NCBI GenBank assembly: GCA_014529385.2
Contig: CM043962.1
Span: 84,898,180-84,962,179, forward strand
Reading direction: 5' to 3'
Length of the DNA: 64,000 nt
From: Adiantum capillus-veneris
Taxonomy: Eukaryota > Streptophyta > Polypodiopsida > Polypodiales > Pteridaceae
This document shows positions 12,315 to 23,174 of the stretch, one piece after another. The notes under the pieces are model-generated. The model saw only the letters and a list, made by a program, of their open reading frames with translations, was not told where the DNA came from and did no database searches. The first letter of the stretch is position 1. Every line of letters starts with the position of its first letter. The position numbers were made by a program, and so were the translations under genes.

Positions 12315-12411
12315 TAGATGAGCTTGAGAAAGATCTGGAAAGGGCAAGAAAGGGAAAGCCACCTTCGAAGGATTCAGACGGGAATTCCAAAAAACAACAA
12401 AATCCTGATGT
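12315..12411 (+). CDS. TOP1: DNA topoisomerase I, antepenultimate coding segment
   Basis: Exon starting after acceptor TTTAG and ending at donor GTAAGG (12412). The translation is [20 protein letters not shown] followed by [13 protein letters not shown]. This is the basic linker region that precedes the C-terminal catalytic segment of eukaryotic type IB topoisomerase. Phases agree: the exon opens with the last two bases of a split Val codon and ends with two bases of another Val, completed by the first base of the next exon. TOP1 relaxes supercoils in the nucleus by transient single-strand cleavage. Upstream exons coding the core domain lie outside the window. The linker is the least conserved part of the protein, so the call rests on the next exon. 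Confidence 0.9.
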
Positions 12412-12484
12412 GTAAGGCTATGCATACATTCATTTTGTTTTATCCCTTTGCTCGTATGTGCTGTTTACAGAAATTCTATTGCAG

Positions 12485-12653
12485 ATTGGAGAAGAAGATA
12501 TTACAAACAAAGCAAAAGATGGAGAGAATGAAGCTAGACATGACAATCAAGGAGGATCTGAAAACAGTAGCTTTGGGTACATCCAAAATCAATTATTTGG
12601 ATCCACGCATTACTGTTGCATGGTGTAAACAACATGAAGTACCCATTGAAAAG
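12485..12653 (+). CDS. TOP1: DNA topoisomerase I, active-site exon
   Basis: Exon after acceptor TTGCAG, 169 nt, ending at donor AAG/GTTCGT. It encodes [37 protein letters not shown] and [35 protein letters not shown] is the signature of eukaryotic TOP1, and its Tyr is the nucleophile that forms the covalent 3'-phosphotyrosyl intermediate. All key residues are intact, with no frameshift. The donor is weak at +3 to +6 (TCGT). If the intron is not spliced, translation adds [13 protein letters not shown] and stops at about 12691, still keeping the catalytic Tyr. Confidence 0.97.
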
Positions 12654-12739
12654 GTTCGTAAATCTTTTTGCTTCTTGTTAAAATTTTCACCTTGATCTCA
12701 CACATTACCTTGAGCACACATTTCAGCAAATTGCCACGT

Positions 12740-13060
12740 AGTATGTTGAGCACACATTACCTTGAGCACACATTACCTGCGCAACCATGTGTATATGCTG
12801 TTAACACATCACATGATTGCATAGTATGTCCAGCACACATACCTTTCACAGATCATGTGTGTACCCTATTGATACATGATTGCCTAGTATGTCCAACACA
12901 CACACCTTTCACAGGTCATGCCCAATACGGTGTTTGTTTCATCACATGATTGTACAGTATGTTGTGCACACATACCTTCCACAAATCATGTCTATTCGCT
13001 TTTTATTTCATCACATGATTGCATAGTATGCCACCGTCCACATATCATGCATTGGAGCTG
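12740..13060. repeat. 63-71 bp minisatellite near the TOP1 donor
   Basis: Four copies beginning ACATGATTG at 12811, 12874, 12942 and 13013. Each is followed by AGTATG, CACACATACCTT(T/C)CAC and a second CATG. A shorter unit (AGCACACATTACCTTG) is repeated at 12700-12780. Confidence 0.8.
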
Positions 13061-13135
13061 GAAAGAGAATTTTTAATCTCATTTCTTATTCATGAGAATT
13101 TTAAAGACAAATAAACCATCTCATCATAGCTTGAG

Positions 13136-13497
13136 TCAATTCCTCAACCTTGCAACAAAATCGAATATATATTGTTTCATCTTTATATCCACATCTTGAG
13201 GGTTTCTCTCCATCGTTGAATCATGATGAATTTCTTCCAAGACTGCCACAAAACTACAAAAAATTATGCATGCATTTTCACTCGATGGTCTTGTTGCAGC
13301 CTTAAGATGAATTTGCGAAGTCACACCTTTTGCTGCTTCCCAGTATGATGGGTATTCAAATTTATGGCATGTCAAATTGTTTCTCATGGTCAGTTTATCT
13401 TGGCTACCCCATTGGTTGGAAAGTTTTCCTGAAGGTGATCTCTTGGGTATTGACTCATCTTGAATGCAAGAAAAATTAGTGGAAGCTCTCCACTTAG
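13136..13497 (-). other. Unidentified ORF fragment in TOP1 intron
   Basis: An open frame of about 120 codons on the minus strand (NFSCIQDESIPKRS...PSYWEAAKGVTSQIH...YIFDFVARLRN). It continues a few codons into the adjacent LTR, so its start is not its own. I do not recognise it. It could be an old retroelement or captured exon, or chance. Confidence 0.25.
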
Positions 13498-15580
13498 TGT
13501 CACAAAATGATGACGTGGCCATGCTACCTGGACACACACACACGGAAATCTGTTGACGTGGACAGACAGTACGGACTGTCTGCAAATTACGCTGACAGAC
13601 GATGACGTGGCAGACTATACGGCAGCACCTGGATTTTGCGCTACTTGCTTTTTGGACAGATTTTTGAGTTTAACTGCTTTTGGGGCTTTTGCTTTTTGAG
13701 TTGGAAGCTTTTGGGGCTCTGCTATTGGGGCATCCCTTGTAAGAATAAAAGAGCCCTAAGGGCGAGCATCTGAATGCAGAGTCTGAGAGCGAGGACCCTG
13801 TGGGAGTTGTACTTTGCTCAAAGATTAATATAAAAGAAATTCTGAAAGGGTGCTAGTCTTTGGGGCCAATATCTCTGGGCACGGAACTATGCCGGGCCGT
13901 GTTGACCAATTTGAACTGTGATTTTAAAGTTGTGAAGTATTTTAATTGATTCTCTCTCTTGTTGCGACAGATTCTAGACTTGGGGTGTCTAAGTTTGTTA
14001 CAGTGGTATCAGAGCATCAGGCGTGTGCTTTTCTCAAAGCATACATGTCCTATCAAAGAGCAAACTTGGCACTTGGGCACTTTTGGAAATTGTGATTGAA
14101 GAATCTTCGTGTCTTGACCCCGGATTTATTAGTCACTCCCAGCCTTCGTACATCGCGCATCGGGCGCGCTCCCGTCTTAATCGCTCTGTCTTACAGGGCA
14201 TAAAGCTATAAAGAATCCCACATTACATATGGATTCCGGAAAGAATCAGTCGACCTCTTCTGCCACCGTTGAGGCAAGAGGAGGCAACACGGAAAATTTA
14301 AGCGACTTAGCAGAGAATGAGTATGGGCCACCTCAGCCCACACAGTATGAACTCTTGGAGATGCAACCGGTTGACGAGTGCACAAAGCAGATGCTTCAAT
14401 TGCTAAGGATCCCCAATTTGCAAATTTTTTGACCCAGCAATCGATGGCTGAAGTGCATGCTCAGTGTGGCAGAAAGCCATTGAGCCACCAATCAAACCAA
14501 CAATCAAGAAGCCTCCTACTCCGAGAATGTTTACTGAAGAAGAACTCCATGATGCGGTCCAAGCCCAAGTCAATCAACTTTTGGACACGAAGAAGCCGTC
14601 GGAAAGTAATTTCCCCGGTTTCTTGAGTCAAAAATCCACTTTTGAAAATGCCAGAAAGCAGAAGAAGCGTGTACGCTTCCAATTCGTCCTCATCTTCTTT
14701 TGACAACTCGAACATCTCATCTTCTTCTGACTCAAGTGATGAGGATTGAAAGGAGAAGGATCATATGTTTTATGCAAAAAGAAAGCACTTTTACAAAGCC
14801 AATCAATATGATCTCCTCGACGGGAAGGGCAAAAAGCTCAAAGAATTCAAAGAGAGAGGACAGGCAGTAAAGTTTGAGCACTTTTTAGGGTCTCGATATG
14901 CTCCCAAAGCTTTAGCCTTTGTCCAACAGTTTGACATGGCATTTTTTGGAGGTCGCTATGCAGAGCACTCGAAGATCAGATGGGCCGCATCCTTTCTGAA
15001 TGGCAATGCACGGACATGGTGGTCCACTCTGTTGGTAAGGAAACAAGCGCCGACAAAGTGGTTGAAATTTAAGAAATCCTTTATTTCTTCATGGCTCACA
15101 CAACAATACAACCGAGACATGATTACTGATTGGAACCATGTTTGGATGGTCAAGACAGAATCTTTGGATTCTTACCGTGAAAAATGTTGGGAAATTTTTC
15201 TACCTGTTTCATCCTTTAAGAAAATCAGTTTTAAGGAGCAGATTGAACGTTCTTGTTGTGGACTTTCCAAAGAAATTCGAGACTACTGTCTTGAAAGAAA
15301 GTCCGAGTCTATACAACAGTTGATGGGACATGCGAAGTAGGGATTTGCTATACATTCGGATAACTTGACTTACCCATCAGATAAACCTTCAACAAGTCAT
15401 AGCAAAAACAATCGATGAAGAGATAGACGACCTTCACTGACAGAAGAGCAAAGAGATGAATATTTCAAAGCAGGAAAGTGTTTTGAATGTGGAGAACAAG
15501 GACATATCGCTACACGGTGTCCCAAAAAGGTACAAGAATCAGGATTACTGGCATATTGAAAGGACAACAGGACGAGGCGA
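13498..15580 (+). mobile_element. Chromovirus A1: 5' LTR and gag only
   Basis: LTR 13498-14002 (505 bp, TGTCACAAAA to TTTGTTACA) is followed after one base by the primer site TGGTATCAGAGCA (14004-14016), complementary to initiator tRNA-Met. Gag follows and stops where a second LTR (15581) begins. The LTR carries the family block (CCAATATCTCTGGGCACGG) at about 13860-13890. Protease, RT and integrase are missing. The element was cut off by A2, either by insertion or by unequal recombination. Confidence 0.88.
14229..15540 (+). pseudogene. Gag of A1
   Basis: Starts ATG at 14229 (MDSGKNQSTSSATVE). The frame is broken near 14430, 14626 and 14760. It resumes through the retrotransposon gag domain (KFEHFLGSRYAPKALAF, HSKIRWAASFLNGNARTWWS, FKKISFKEQIERSC; 14880-15320), then a stop and the CCHC knuckle CFECGEQGHIATRC (15479-15520). 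Same family as gag in A2 and B. Confidence 0.85.
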
Positions 15581-16205
15581 TGTCACAAACTGGTGATGTG
15601 GTTGCCCCACTGTACACACACACCCGCCCCAACTGGCAACAGACTCGCCGCAGTGCCACGTGGCAATTGTACGACATCTCCGCGTTTTGTGGCGAGAAAA
15701 GTGGAAAAGCTAGCTTACGGCAGAGCTACAGAATTCCGTGATTTGCGGGCTTGCTATTGCGCAAGGAATCTACGCAAGTCATTTTTTTGGGAAGCTTTTG
15801 GGCTTTGCTTTATTTTAAGCCTTTGTTTTAAAAGATGGCAGCTTTTTGGGGCTCTGCTTTTGGCATCCCTTGTAATCAATAAATAGATGGGCAGGGCTCC
15901 CACTGTGAAAGCATCTGGATGCAGAGTATGAGAGTGAGACCCCCCCCCTCCTTGTACTTTGAGTTGCAGATTAATACAAAAAGAAATTCCGAAAGGGGCA
16001 CCAGTCTTTGGGGCCAATATCTCTAGGCACGGAACTCCGCCGGGCCGTGTCGAATCAATTGTGAATTGTGAACTGTTTTTGAAGTGAATCTCTGTTGTGT
16101 CACGTTAGAATCTTGACTTGGAGTGTCCAAGTTTGTTACAATGGTATCAGAGCGCAACCGATTTCTCTCCTACCGAGAATTCCGATCCTTTTTCTCGCGA
16201 CACTT

Positions 16206-17760
16206 ATGGCTTCCAACAGAGATCAATCGACTTCCTCTGCATTTGGGGATGCGGGAAGAGATCATGAAGAAGATTCGGCCCGCCTCGGCCTACTCAGGCG
16301 GAGATTGAAGAGATGGAGCATCGATGATTGGTTGACGATGCGACAAAGATGATGATCAATCTTGCGAAGGATCTGAAATTTGCAAAATTTTTGACTTGGA
16401 CATCCTTCAACGAAGTGCACTCTCAGTGGCGGAAAGCCACAGAACCACCCCTCAAACCGGCGCTCAAGAAACCTCCTACTCCAAGGATGTTTACAGAGCG
16501 AGAATTAGAAGATGTGGTTGATACACGGATTACCCAGCTTTTTGACGCAACCAACAAAGCCAAAAAGCACGACAAAAAGCAGAAGACAAGAACTGACTTC
16601 TTGGGTTATCTGGGTCGTCAATCTGCTTTTGCCTCGGCAAGAAAGCAGAAGAAGCATGTCAGATTTGAAGGAGTATCCAATTCTTCTTCTTCTTCTTCTT
16701 CTGACAGTTCTTCTAGCTCTTCTGACTTGAGCGAAAGAAGACAGGAAAGGGGAAAAGCAAAGCAAAAAGCAAAGCTTCGGAAAGGGGAAGAAAAAGGCAA
16801 AGAAGCCTACGTTTCGCCCAGTTTCTGACAGTTCTACAGAGGACTCGTCTTCAAATAGTTCGGACTCATATGATCATAGATTTTATGCAAAGAAGAAGAA
16901 TTTCTATAAAGCCAACCAGTGTGACTTTCTGGAGGATAAAAGCAAGAAAGTTCAAGAATTTAAAGAAGGTGGACAGTCAATTAAATTTGACACTTTTTTT
17001 GGATTCCGAGATGCTTCAAGGGCTTTGGCCTTCATACAGCAGCTTGATATAGCTTTCTCTGGAGGGCATTACTCAAAGCACTCCAAGATTCGGAGGGCTA
17101 CCTCTTACTTCAAGGGAAATGCTCGAACATGGTGGCCCACTCTTCTATTGAACAAGAAAGCGCCAGTTAAATGACTGAAATTTGAAAGGCTTTTTATTTC
17201 TTCTTGGTTGACTCGGAAGTACAAACGCGACATACAAACTGCTTGGAACCATCTCCGGATGACCAAGAAAGATACCTTGGATGCATAGTGCAAGAGATTT
17301 TGGAGCTTTTTCTACCCGCTTCTTCATTTAAGAAGATCTCGTTTAAAGAACAGATTGAGCGGTTTACCTTGGGACTTCCTACAGAGATCCGAGATCACTG
17401 CTTAGAGCAAAAGTCAGATTCTATTTAAGAACTAATGAGTCATGCGAAACGGGCCTTTGCCATACACTCTAGTAGTTTGACTTACCCTAGAGATGAGATC
17501 ATGACGTAGAAAATAGAACAGACTTCTAAAAATGAAAGTAGAAAGAAGAAGAGCCCCCAAGATCAGAAAGCAAAGGATGCACGACCCTCGCTCACTCCTC
17601 GGGAGAGAGCCAACTACAGCAAAGAGGGGAATTGCTTTGGATGAGGGGAACAAGGACACATCTCCTCGAAGTGCCCTAAAAAGGCACAGAAAGAACAAGA
17701 TGAAGAAAGGCCAGAGAGTTCAAAAGCAGCTGAGGAACGTGGTCAGAAAGGCAAAATGAA
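16206..17760 (+). pseudogene. Gag of A2
   Basis: ATG at 16206 (MASNRDQSTSSAF). It contains a Ser-rich tract (16680-16730), the gag domain (SIKFDTFFGFRDASRALAF, 16970-17420) with shifts near 16320 and 16830 and stops near 17175 and 17290, and a knuckle in which the second Cys codon is TGA (CFG-stop-GEQGHISSKC near 17640). Decayed copy of the same gag as in B. Confidence 0.82.
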
Positions 17761-18720
17761 AGTAGGACTGGTTCCAGATTGCATGGGTACTGACTCAAGC
17801 ACGATTGGTGAGAGTACAGAACTTTGCCGAGCTTGGGGCAAAGTGAAAGATCAAGAAGCCCTGATTTTCTTTGATGGAGGAGCCAAGCCCAACTTCATTT
17901 CACCTGAATTGGCGGCACGGCTTGAGATTACACCCGATTGGATGGGGCCGCAAGCAGAGGTAGTTCTAGCGGTACCCGGCTGGGATGTAGCCATTACACC
18001 TGTCATTTGCAAACTTTGGTTGCATTGTCAGGGGTATTTGGGGCACGAGGACTTCTACATAATGCCCTTGGAAGGTTGTGATGTCCTCCTGGGAATTCCC
18101 TGGTACCATAAGAACAACGCCGTGGTCGACTATCGGGCGAGAAAAGCGACTTTGACTACAGAAAAGGGCCGAACTATTGTACTTGATGTGAAACTTCAGG
18201 GCGAGTCTATCCCTATTGTATTGGCTTCGACCGTTTCAAAACTAATGAAATCCAGTCTGTTTGTTTACTCGATCTTTTGGAAAGAGTTGAATGATGATCA
18301 TAGGACAAATATGTCTGATCTAGAAAAAGAACGCCAAGATTTTCTCCACACTCATGCCGTTTGCTGTTCTGAGGGCTTGCCAGGCGAGTTGCCACCAGCT
18401 CGTCTTGAGGATCATACCATTGATCTGATACCTGGAAGCACACCACCAAACCGGCCACCTTACCTAGTGAGCCGAGCCCAGAATGAAGAGATTATGAACC
18501 AAGTGAAAGGCCTCTTGAAAAAGGGTCTTATCGAGTCGAGTACTTCACCTTAGTGCTCTCCGGTGTTGTTGGTTTTGAAGAAAGACGAATCTTGGAGAAT
18601 GTGCATTGACTATAGAGCTCTCAACAAAATCACCATCGAGAACAGATTTCCGATTCCTAGGATCGATGATATTCTAGACCAACTATTGGGATCCTTTTGT
18701 TTCAGCAGGATCAATTTGAA
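17756..18720 (+). pseudogene. Protease and RT start of A2
   Basis: Aspartic protease with active-site motif FFDGGAKPNFIS (Asp-Gly-Gly-Ala instead of Asp-Ser/Thr-Gly-Ala; about 17868-17905) and LLGIPWYHKN (about 18085). It is followed by the connection and RT start (DHTIDLIPGS, NRPPYLVSRAQNEEI). A TAG at 18551 replaces the Tyr expected in the STS-YCSPVL motif. RT continues [20 protein letters not shown] to SRINLK and is then truncated. Confidence 0.85.
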
Positions 18721-19619
18721 GAGGCGTATAAGGCACTGTACATTGGTGTTTTATCCCACGACTAGCCAGAAATGCATTGAATTCATGAGACACATACTCC
18801 CCCCCTCGGTTGGAACGGAGGGTGCCCATAGTACATTTCGATACATTTTCAGCCACTCGCAACAAAACCATAACAAGTGGCTGCATTGTTGTTACCACGC
18901 TTTCTTTGAGAAGCAATAAAAGCCTCTTCAATTGCACACTGTCTAGTCCTGTTTTTTCTGGAAAGTGACTCTTGCAACAGCAATGTGCACAATGCATCAA
19001 ACTTGACAACTTCAGGATTTCCTTGGGTCATAAGTCTCCAAGTAGTAGCAAAAGTCTAGTAAGAATCTGGTAAGGCATCAAGAATAGTCTGCACAAGGGA
19101 ACTGTCTGAAATGACTTCACCTGCAGAAATAAGTTGCTCATTGATATCCTTGACATCAGCAAGAAAAGTGTCCATATCATCTTTCTCATGCATAATCTTC
19201 AACTCCAGCTCTTTACGCAGCAAAGCAATTTTAGCCTCATTGCGGCTTGCATAAAGACCTGCTAGAATATCCCAAGCTTGTTTTGTAGATTTTGCTGAAC
19301 AAATGTGAGGAACAATGGTGCGCTTCACAGACAATGCAATCAATGCATGAGCCTGCGCATCCTTTACATCCCAACAAGTTTGTTCTGCCGTAGGCAAAAC
19401 AACTCTAATAGCAGCAATCCTTGCAGCAAGACCTGCAACATCCTCTACATCGCCTACAACCTCAGAACCAGGACGTACATCAATGCCCTGCACAATATTT
19501 TTGACGCCCTTTGACACAAGAATATGTTGCATCATATAAGCCCACATAGGGTAATCGTCCCCATCCAACCTGTCCTCAACAGCAAACATCTTGAACACAT
19601 CTGTGTTGTTGTCAGCCAT
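18721..19619 (-). pseudogene. Copia gag and integrase fragment (J)
   Basis: ATG at 19619: MADNNTDVFKMFAVEDRLDG, DYPMWAYMMQ, then QTCWDVKDAQAHALIAL, KQAWDILAGLYASRN, MDTFLADVKDINEQL, QTILDALPDSY. This is a copia UBN2-type gag. A TAG (from CAG) follows DALPDSY, and the frame then continues TFATTWRLMTQG. After a deletion, the integrase piece [18 protein letters not shown] and [12 protein letters not shown] (18850-18725) corresponds to the conserved core around the second catalytic Asp, which reads Asn-Arg here instead of Asp-Asn. Confidence 0.87.
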
Positions 19620-20204
19620 GGTAAATGCTGCACCTAATGTGAAAACTGTCTGAAAAGAGGAGAAACGGAGCGGGAACAACACGTGCTATGTAGCACAAAC
19701 CGTAGAAGATTGTAAGGTACTTGTTATGCAGAAAACTGCATTGACAGAAATTCTGCACAAAATGACGAAATTGCCTGTGCAGACTTGCTTGCAGTGGAAA
19801 TGGAGGCCGAAATGAGCCTGAATTAAAAAACTGAGCAGATTGAGCTCTACGAGTTCTCCCGAAATATATGTTGACTTGCAAACGCTCGCCAAACCTCACT
19901 GAAATCGGAGAAAGTGAGCAGGCGTGTGCTGGAGCAGCTTGCAACTAAGCTCGGGAGGACGCAACCTGCTCTGATACCAATTGTTGGAATTAGGGTTGCA
20001 GAGAAACGCGCACAGCTTGGAGAAGACGAAGGAAGCTCAAGGCACACAATAGAGAGTGTATTACTTAGTGTGCAATGGAAAGATAGATAGCCCTAGAGTG
20101 ATGGGCGTATATACAATGCACGGGGGAAAAAACCTCCAAAAGAAGGAAAAAACGCCCCGGTGGTCCTAGTGTGTTCACACACATCACTACCAAATAGGCT
20201 TTGT
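18721..20204 (-). mobile_element. Ty1/copia element J, truncated and internally deleted
   Basis: Reads right to left: 5' LTR 19982-20204, primer site TGGTATCAGAGC (19968-19979), gag, then directly an integrase fragment. The LTR end (CCAACA on the minus strand) and the sequence after the primer site (GCAGGTTGCGTCCTCCCG) match the copia LTR at 61309-61560. RT, RNase H and the 3' LTR are absent. Confidence 0.85.
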
Positions 20205-20249
20205 TCTCCTTCTCCCCCTTTTTTCCTTCCGTCTCTTGCACTCAGCGCA

Positions 20250-21039
20250 TCTCCCCACATGTGGATGAGGTTACTGACTACATTGAGAGGGATGGACATA
20301 GAGGAGCTTACTTGGCAAGGACATGGATCCCACTATTGTTATATGCGGATAATAGTGTGTTGATTCCTGACTCCTCGGAGGGGATGCAATGTCATTTAGA
20401 CGCTTTGTACACATTTGCCCACGATAGTCGATTGTCTGTTAACCTGGAGAAAACCAAGGTTATGGTGTTTTAACATCACACCATAGTGGGTCAGGAGGTC
20501 AGCACCCACATTTGCTTATGGCCATGAGACGGTGGAGTATACAGATGCATGCACCTTTTTGGGGTAATCTCAATGGATCGGTGTTTTCATTGAGGAGAGT
20601 AGCAGAGACTAGATTAACAAGAGCTTATGCAACCTTGAGGGGATTGGAGAAGATTTGTTTGCAGGTTCAATTTCGGGAACCTCGAACAAAGCTCTGGCTT
20701 TTTGACACTCTAGTGGCTTAGTTATGCTTTAGAGAGTTCATATTTGGGGACTCTCGAAGGACCACTTGGCAGACCTGGTAGCACTGATGGATGGAGATGT
20801 ATGGAGAGGCCTTTAGTCTCTAGGATCTCTCTCGGATGATTCGAGCGAAGGCATCATGGCCACATGAGATTATTCGAGCCGACCCCCTCTCGCGGTCGAG
20901 GCACTTATTAGATCACTATCCTTCATGCATAGTTTATGGGACCTCCCCAGAGACAGATATGCTCGACTAGCCCTTGAGTCATCTTGACAGTTAGCGCTTC
21001 AGGGGGATACAACATGCTGGTATGGGCAGATGACATCAT
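20250..21039 (+). pseudogene. LINE copy I, left part
   Basis: 5'-truncated LINE of the same family as copy N: HVDEVTDYIERDGHRGA, RTWIPLLLYADNSVLIP (catalytic YADD changed to YADN), VNLEKTKVMVF, then frameshifted TYLG region, RLTRAYATLRGLEKI and a segment ending WADDI. Interrupted at 21039 by element H and resumed at 54396. Confidence 0.88.
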
Positions 21040-21473
21040 TGTTACGATTGTGTCGAATTCTGTCTTTGTATTACCTTCTTCACTTGATTCTTTTGGAGAT
21101 ACGAAGATGTACCAGATCAGAGACCCCCGTCCTCGAAAGGATGTGTCTCTTTGCCCAAGAGTCGCACCTGTACGGCGAATAATCATGCCTCTTCAGCGAA
21201 TGGCTACATCTTTACGCCAAAGGGTCACGACTCTACAGCAAAAGGACGCGACTACTGGCCTAGAGTCATGTCTCTTGACCTATGGTCATGTCTTTTCATC
21301 ATGTCTCTTCAGTTTCTATATAAGAACACCATTGTAACACATTTCAATCAATCAACAACATTCAATCTCTTGAGTCTTTGTCTCTAGTTCTAGTTCAGTT
21401 TCAGTTTTTTATCTAAGTTCAGCTATGAATAAACACACATAGTACGAGTGTTCTTCACAGTGGTATCATAGCA

Positions 21474-22461
21474 AATTTTTTCCGGGACTCAAAGGTTGTG
21501 AGCCTCTTGCCCTTGCCGCTACGCGCTAACCCTTTCCCGGAGTTGTATGGAAGCAAAAGAAAGGTGGTATACACACAACTACGAGCATGAGGTAACTTGA
21601 ATTTTTTTTCCAATGTTATGAATGAAAGAGAGAACATAGATGTGTGTGTGTGGTGTACCTGGTGTGTTTCGAGAACCCCTTTTCCCGGGTAGTACCCCTT
21701 CGAATTTGTACTCTCATCCCATCACGCGGAAGGGCATCAAGCTGGCAAGCTGCCACCTCTTCCGGCGCTCGCACCTCTTCTCAATTATCGCACCCCTTCC
21801 TAGGAGACATGCCCTTTGCGCAATAGCTCCCACGCTGAAATACTGAAATCGTTGAGTTGAAACGTTGCGCTGCTGAAAGTGCCTTTTTGCGCTTCAAATT
21901 CTCTTCGCTTGATTTTTTTACGAAGTCAGCCAGTACCGCCCTCTTGTTAGAACCATATAAAAAAAACCCAGTGGCTGGCCACACTTGGCTGGACTATCCC
22001 GATTTTTTTAAACCCAATGTGTACCGCTCTACTTAAAAAAAAAAACCAGCAGTAGCGTGAGAATACAAGATGCAGCATGGGCAGCGATTTGCAACATTTC
22101 AGCCCCCCCTTCTCCTCCTGCAGCTCTGGACTCTTGTCTCCCGCTTGCGTGTGGTACTATTCACGGCCATGGAAGACGCCCATACCTGAGTGCCCACTAC
22201 TTAGCTCCCTTACATAGACAGAGATTCCCGACGAAATCTTGCCGGAGAATTCCTCTACACGCAAAGTGATTGTGATTCTAGATTCTCCTGCTCAGAGCCA
22301 GAAGTGATAATTATCCCAAATTCTTCTACCTTAAAGTTGGAGCCTCTTCCCAAGGTGGAACCCGCTCCAAAATGCTCTCGAAGTATAAGTTCGTGAGTTT
22401 ACTCCAAGTTATCAATTACTTTCTATAAGCAGCCAGCATGACTGGATCACAATATTATACC
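21474..22461 (+). other. H internal region, left part
   Basis: No long ORF. The last 200 bp read as a broken protein frame (SEPEVIIIPNSSTLKLEPLP, then stops) that continues in frame across the B insertion as HNIIP/EGPIAILKEQM. The 1-kb leader between the primer site and this frame shows nothing recognisable. Confidence 0.6.
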
Positions 22462-23105
22462 CGTCACAAAGTGATGACGTGTCTGCCTGGGAGCCGAAAC
22501 CATGATTGCTGCTGAAAACCCTAATCCTAAATCCTGCAAACCCTAAAATCTGCCAGAAAACCTAACCCTAACCCTAACCCTAAAAACTGTCATAAACCCT
22601 AACCCTAACCCTAGAAGCAGGCTGAAAACCTGTGAAAAGCACCAGCTGATGACGTGGCAGAATTTCCATAAATTGCGGCGGAATTTCAGGCTTTTTGCGT
22701 CAGCTTTTTCTCTACGCTAGAAAGAGAGAATTCGATTGCTTTATTTGATTTATGCTCTAGAGAGAGAGCTTGTGAGAGAAAAGAGTTTTGTTTTATTTTT
22801 AAGCTTTTGGGACGCAGCTTTTGGCATCCCTTGTAAAACTTTAAATAAGTGGTGACGGTTCACACTCTGCAGAGCATCTGGACGCAGAGTCTGAGAGTGA
22901 AACCCGAATCACTCTCTTGTACTTTGAACACTTGATTAATACATAAAGAAATACTGAAAGGGGCCCCAGTCTTTGGGGCCAATATCTCTAGGCATGGAAC
23001 TCCGCTGGGCCAGTGCAAATCTATTGTGAACTGTGAACTGTTTTGAAGTGGTTATTTGGTGATGTCGTGATTGATTCTAGACTGGGAGTCTCCAAGTCTG
23101 TTATA
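22462..23105 (+). repeat. 5' LTR of B
   Basis: Holds CCTAACCCTAACCCTAACCC at 22561-22580 and a second CCCTAA array at 22597-22612, a TTTAAATAAG TATA-like site (about 22841), and the family block near 22960-23010. Final bases are TTATA instead of TTACA. Confidence 0.93.
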
Positions 23106-23174
23106 GTGGTATCAAAGCACGGTCGATTTCTCTTCTACGAGAAATCCAATCCCCAATTTTTTTTCCGTAGCACC

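Larger units (their letters stand above)
15581..18720 (+). mobile_element. Chromovirus A2: 5' LTR, gag, protease, start of RT
   Basis: LTR 15581-16140 (560 bp), then TGGTATCAGAGC at 16142-16153. The internal region runs through gag and protease into RT and ends abruptly at about 18720. There minus-strand copia sequence begins, with GAG shared at the joint. No 3' LTR is present in the window. Confidence 0.88.

Noticed and set aside
13980-14016. tRNA gene (TGGTATCAGAGC)
   Set aside because: It is a retrotransposon primer-binding site complementary to a tRNA 3' end and always lies next to an LTR.
22555-22620. Interstitial telomere sequence
   Set aside because: The CCCTAA units are short, inside both LTRs of B, and so belong to the retrotransposon.
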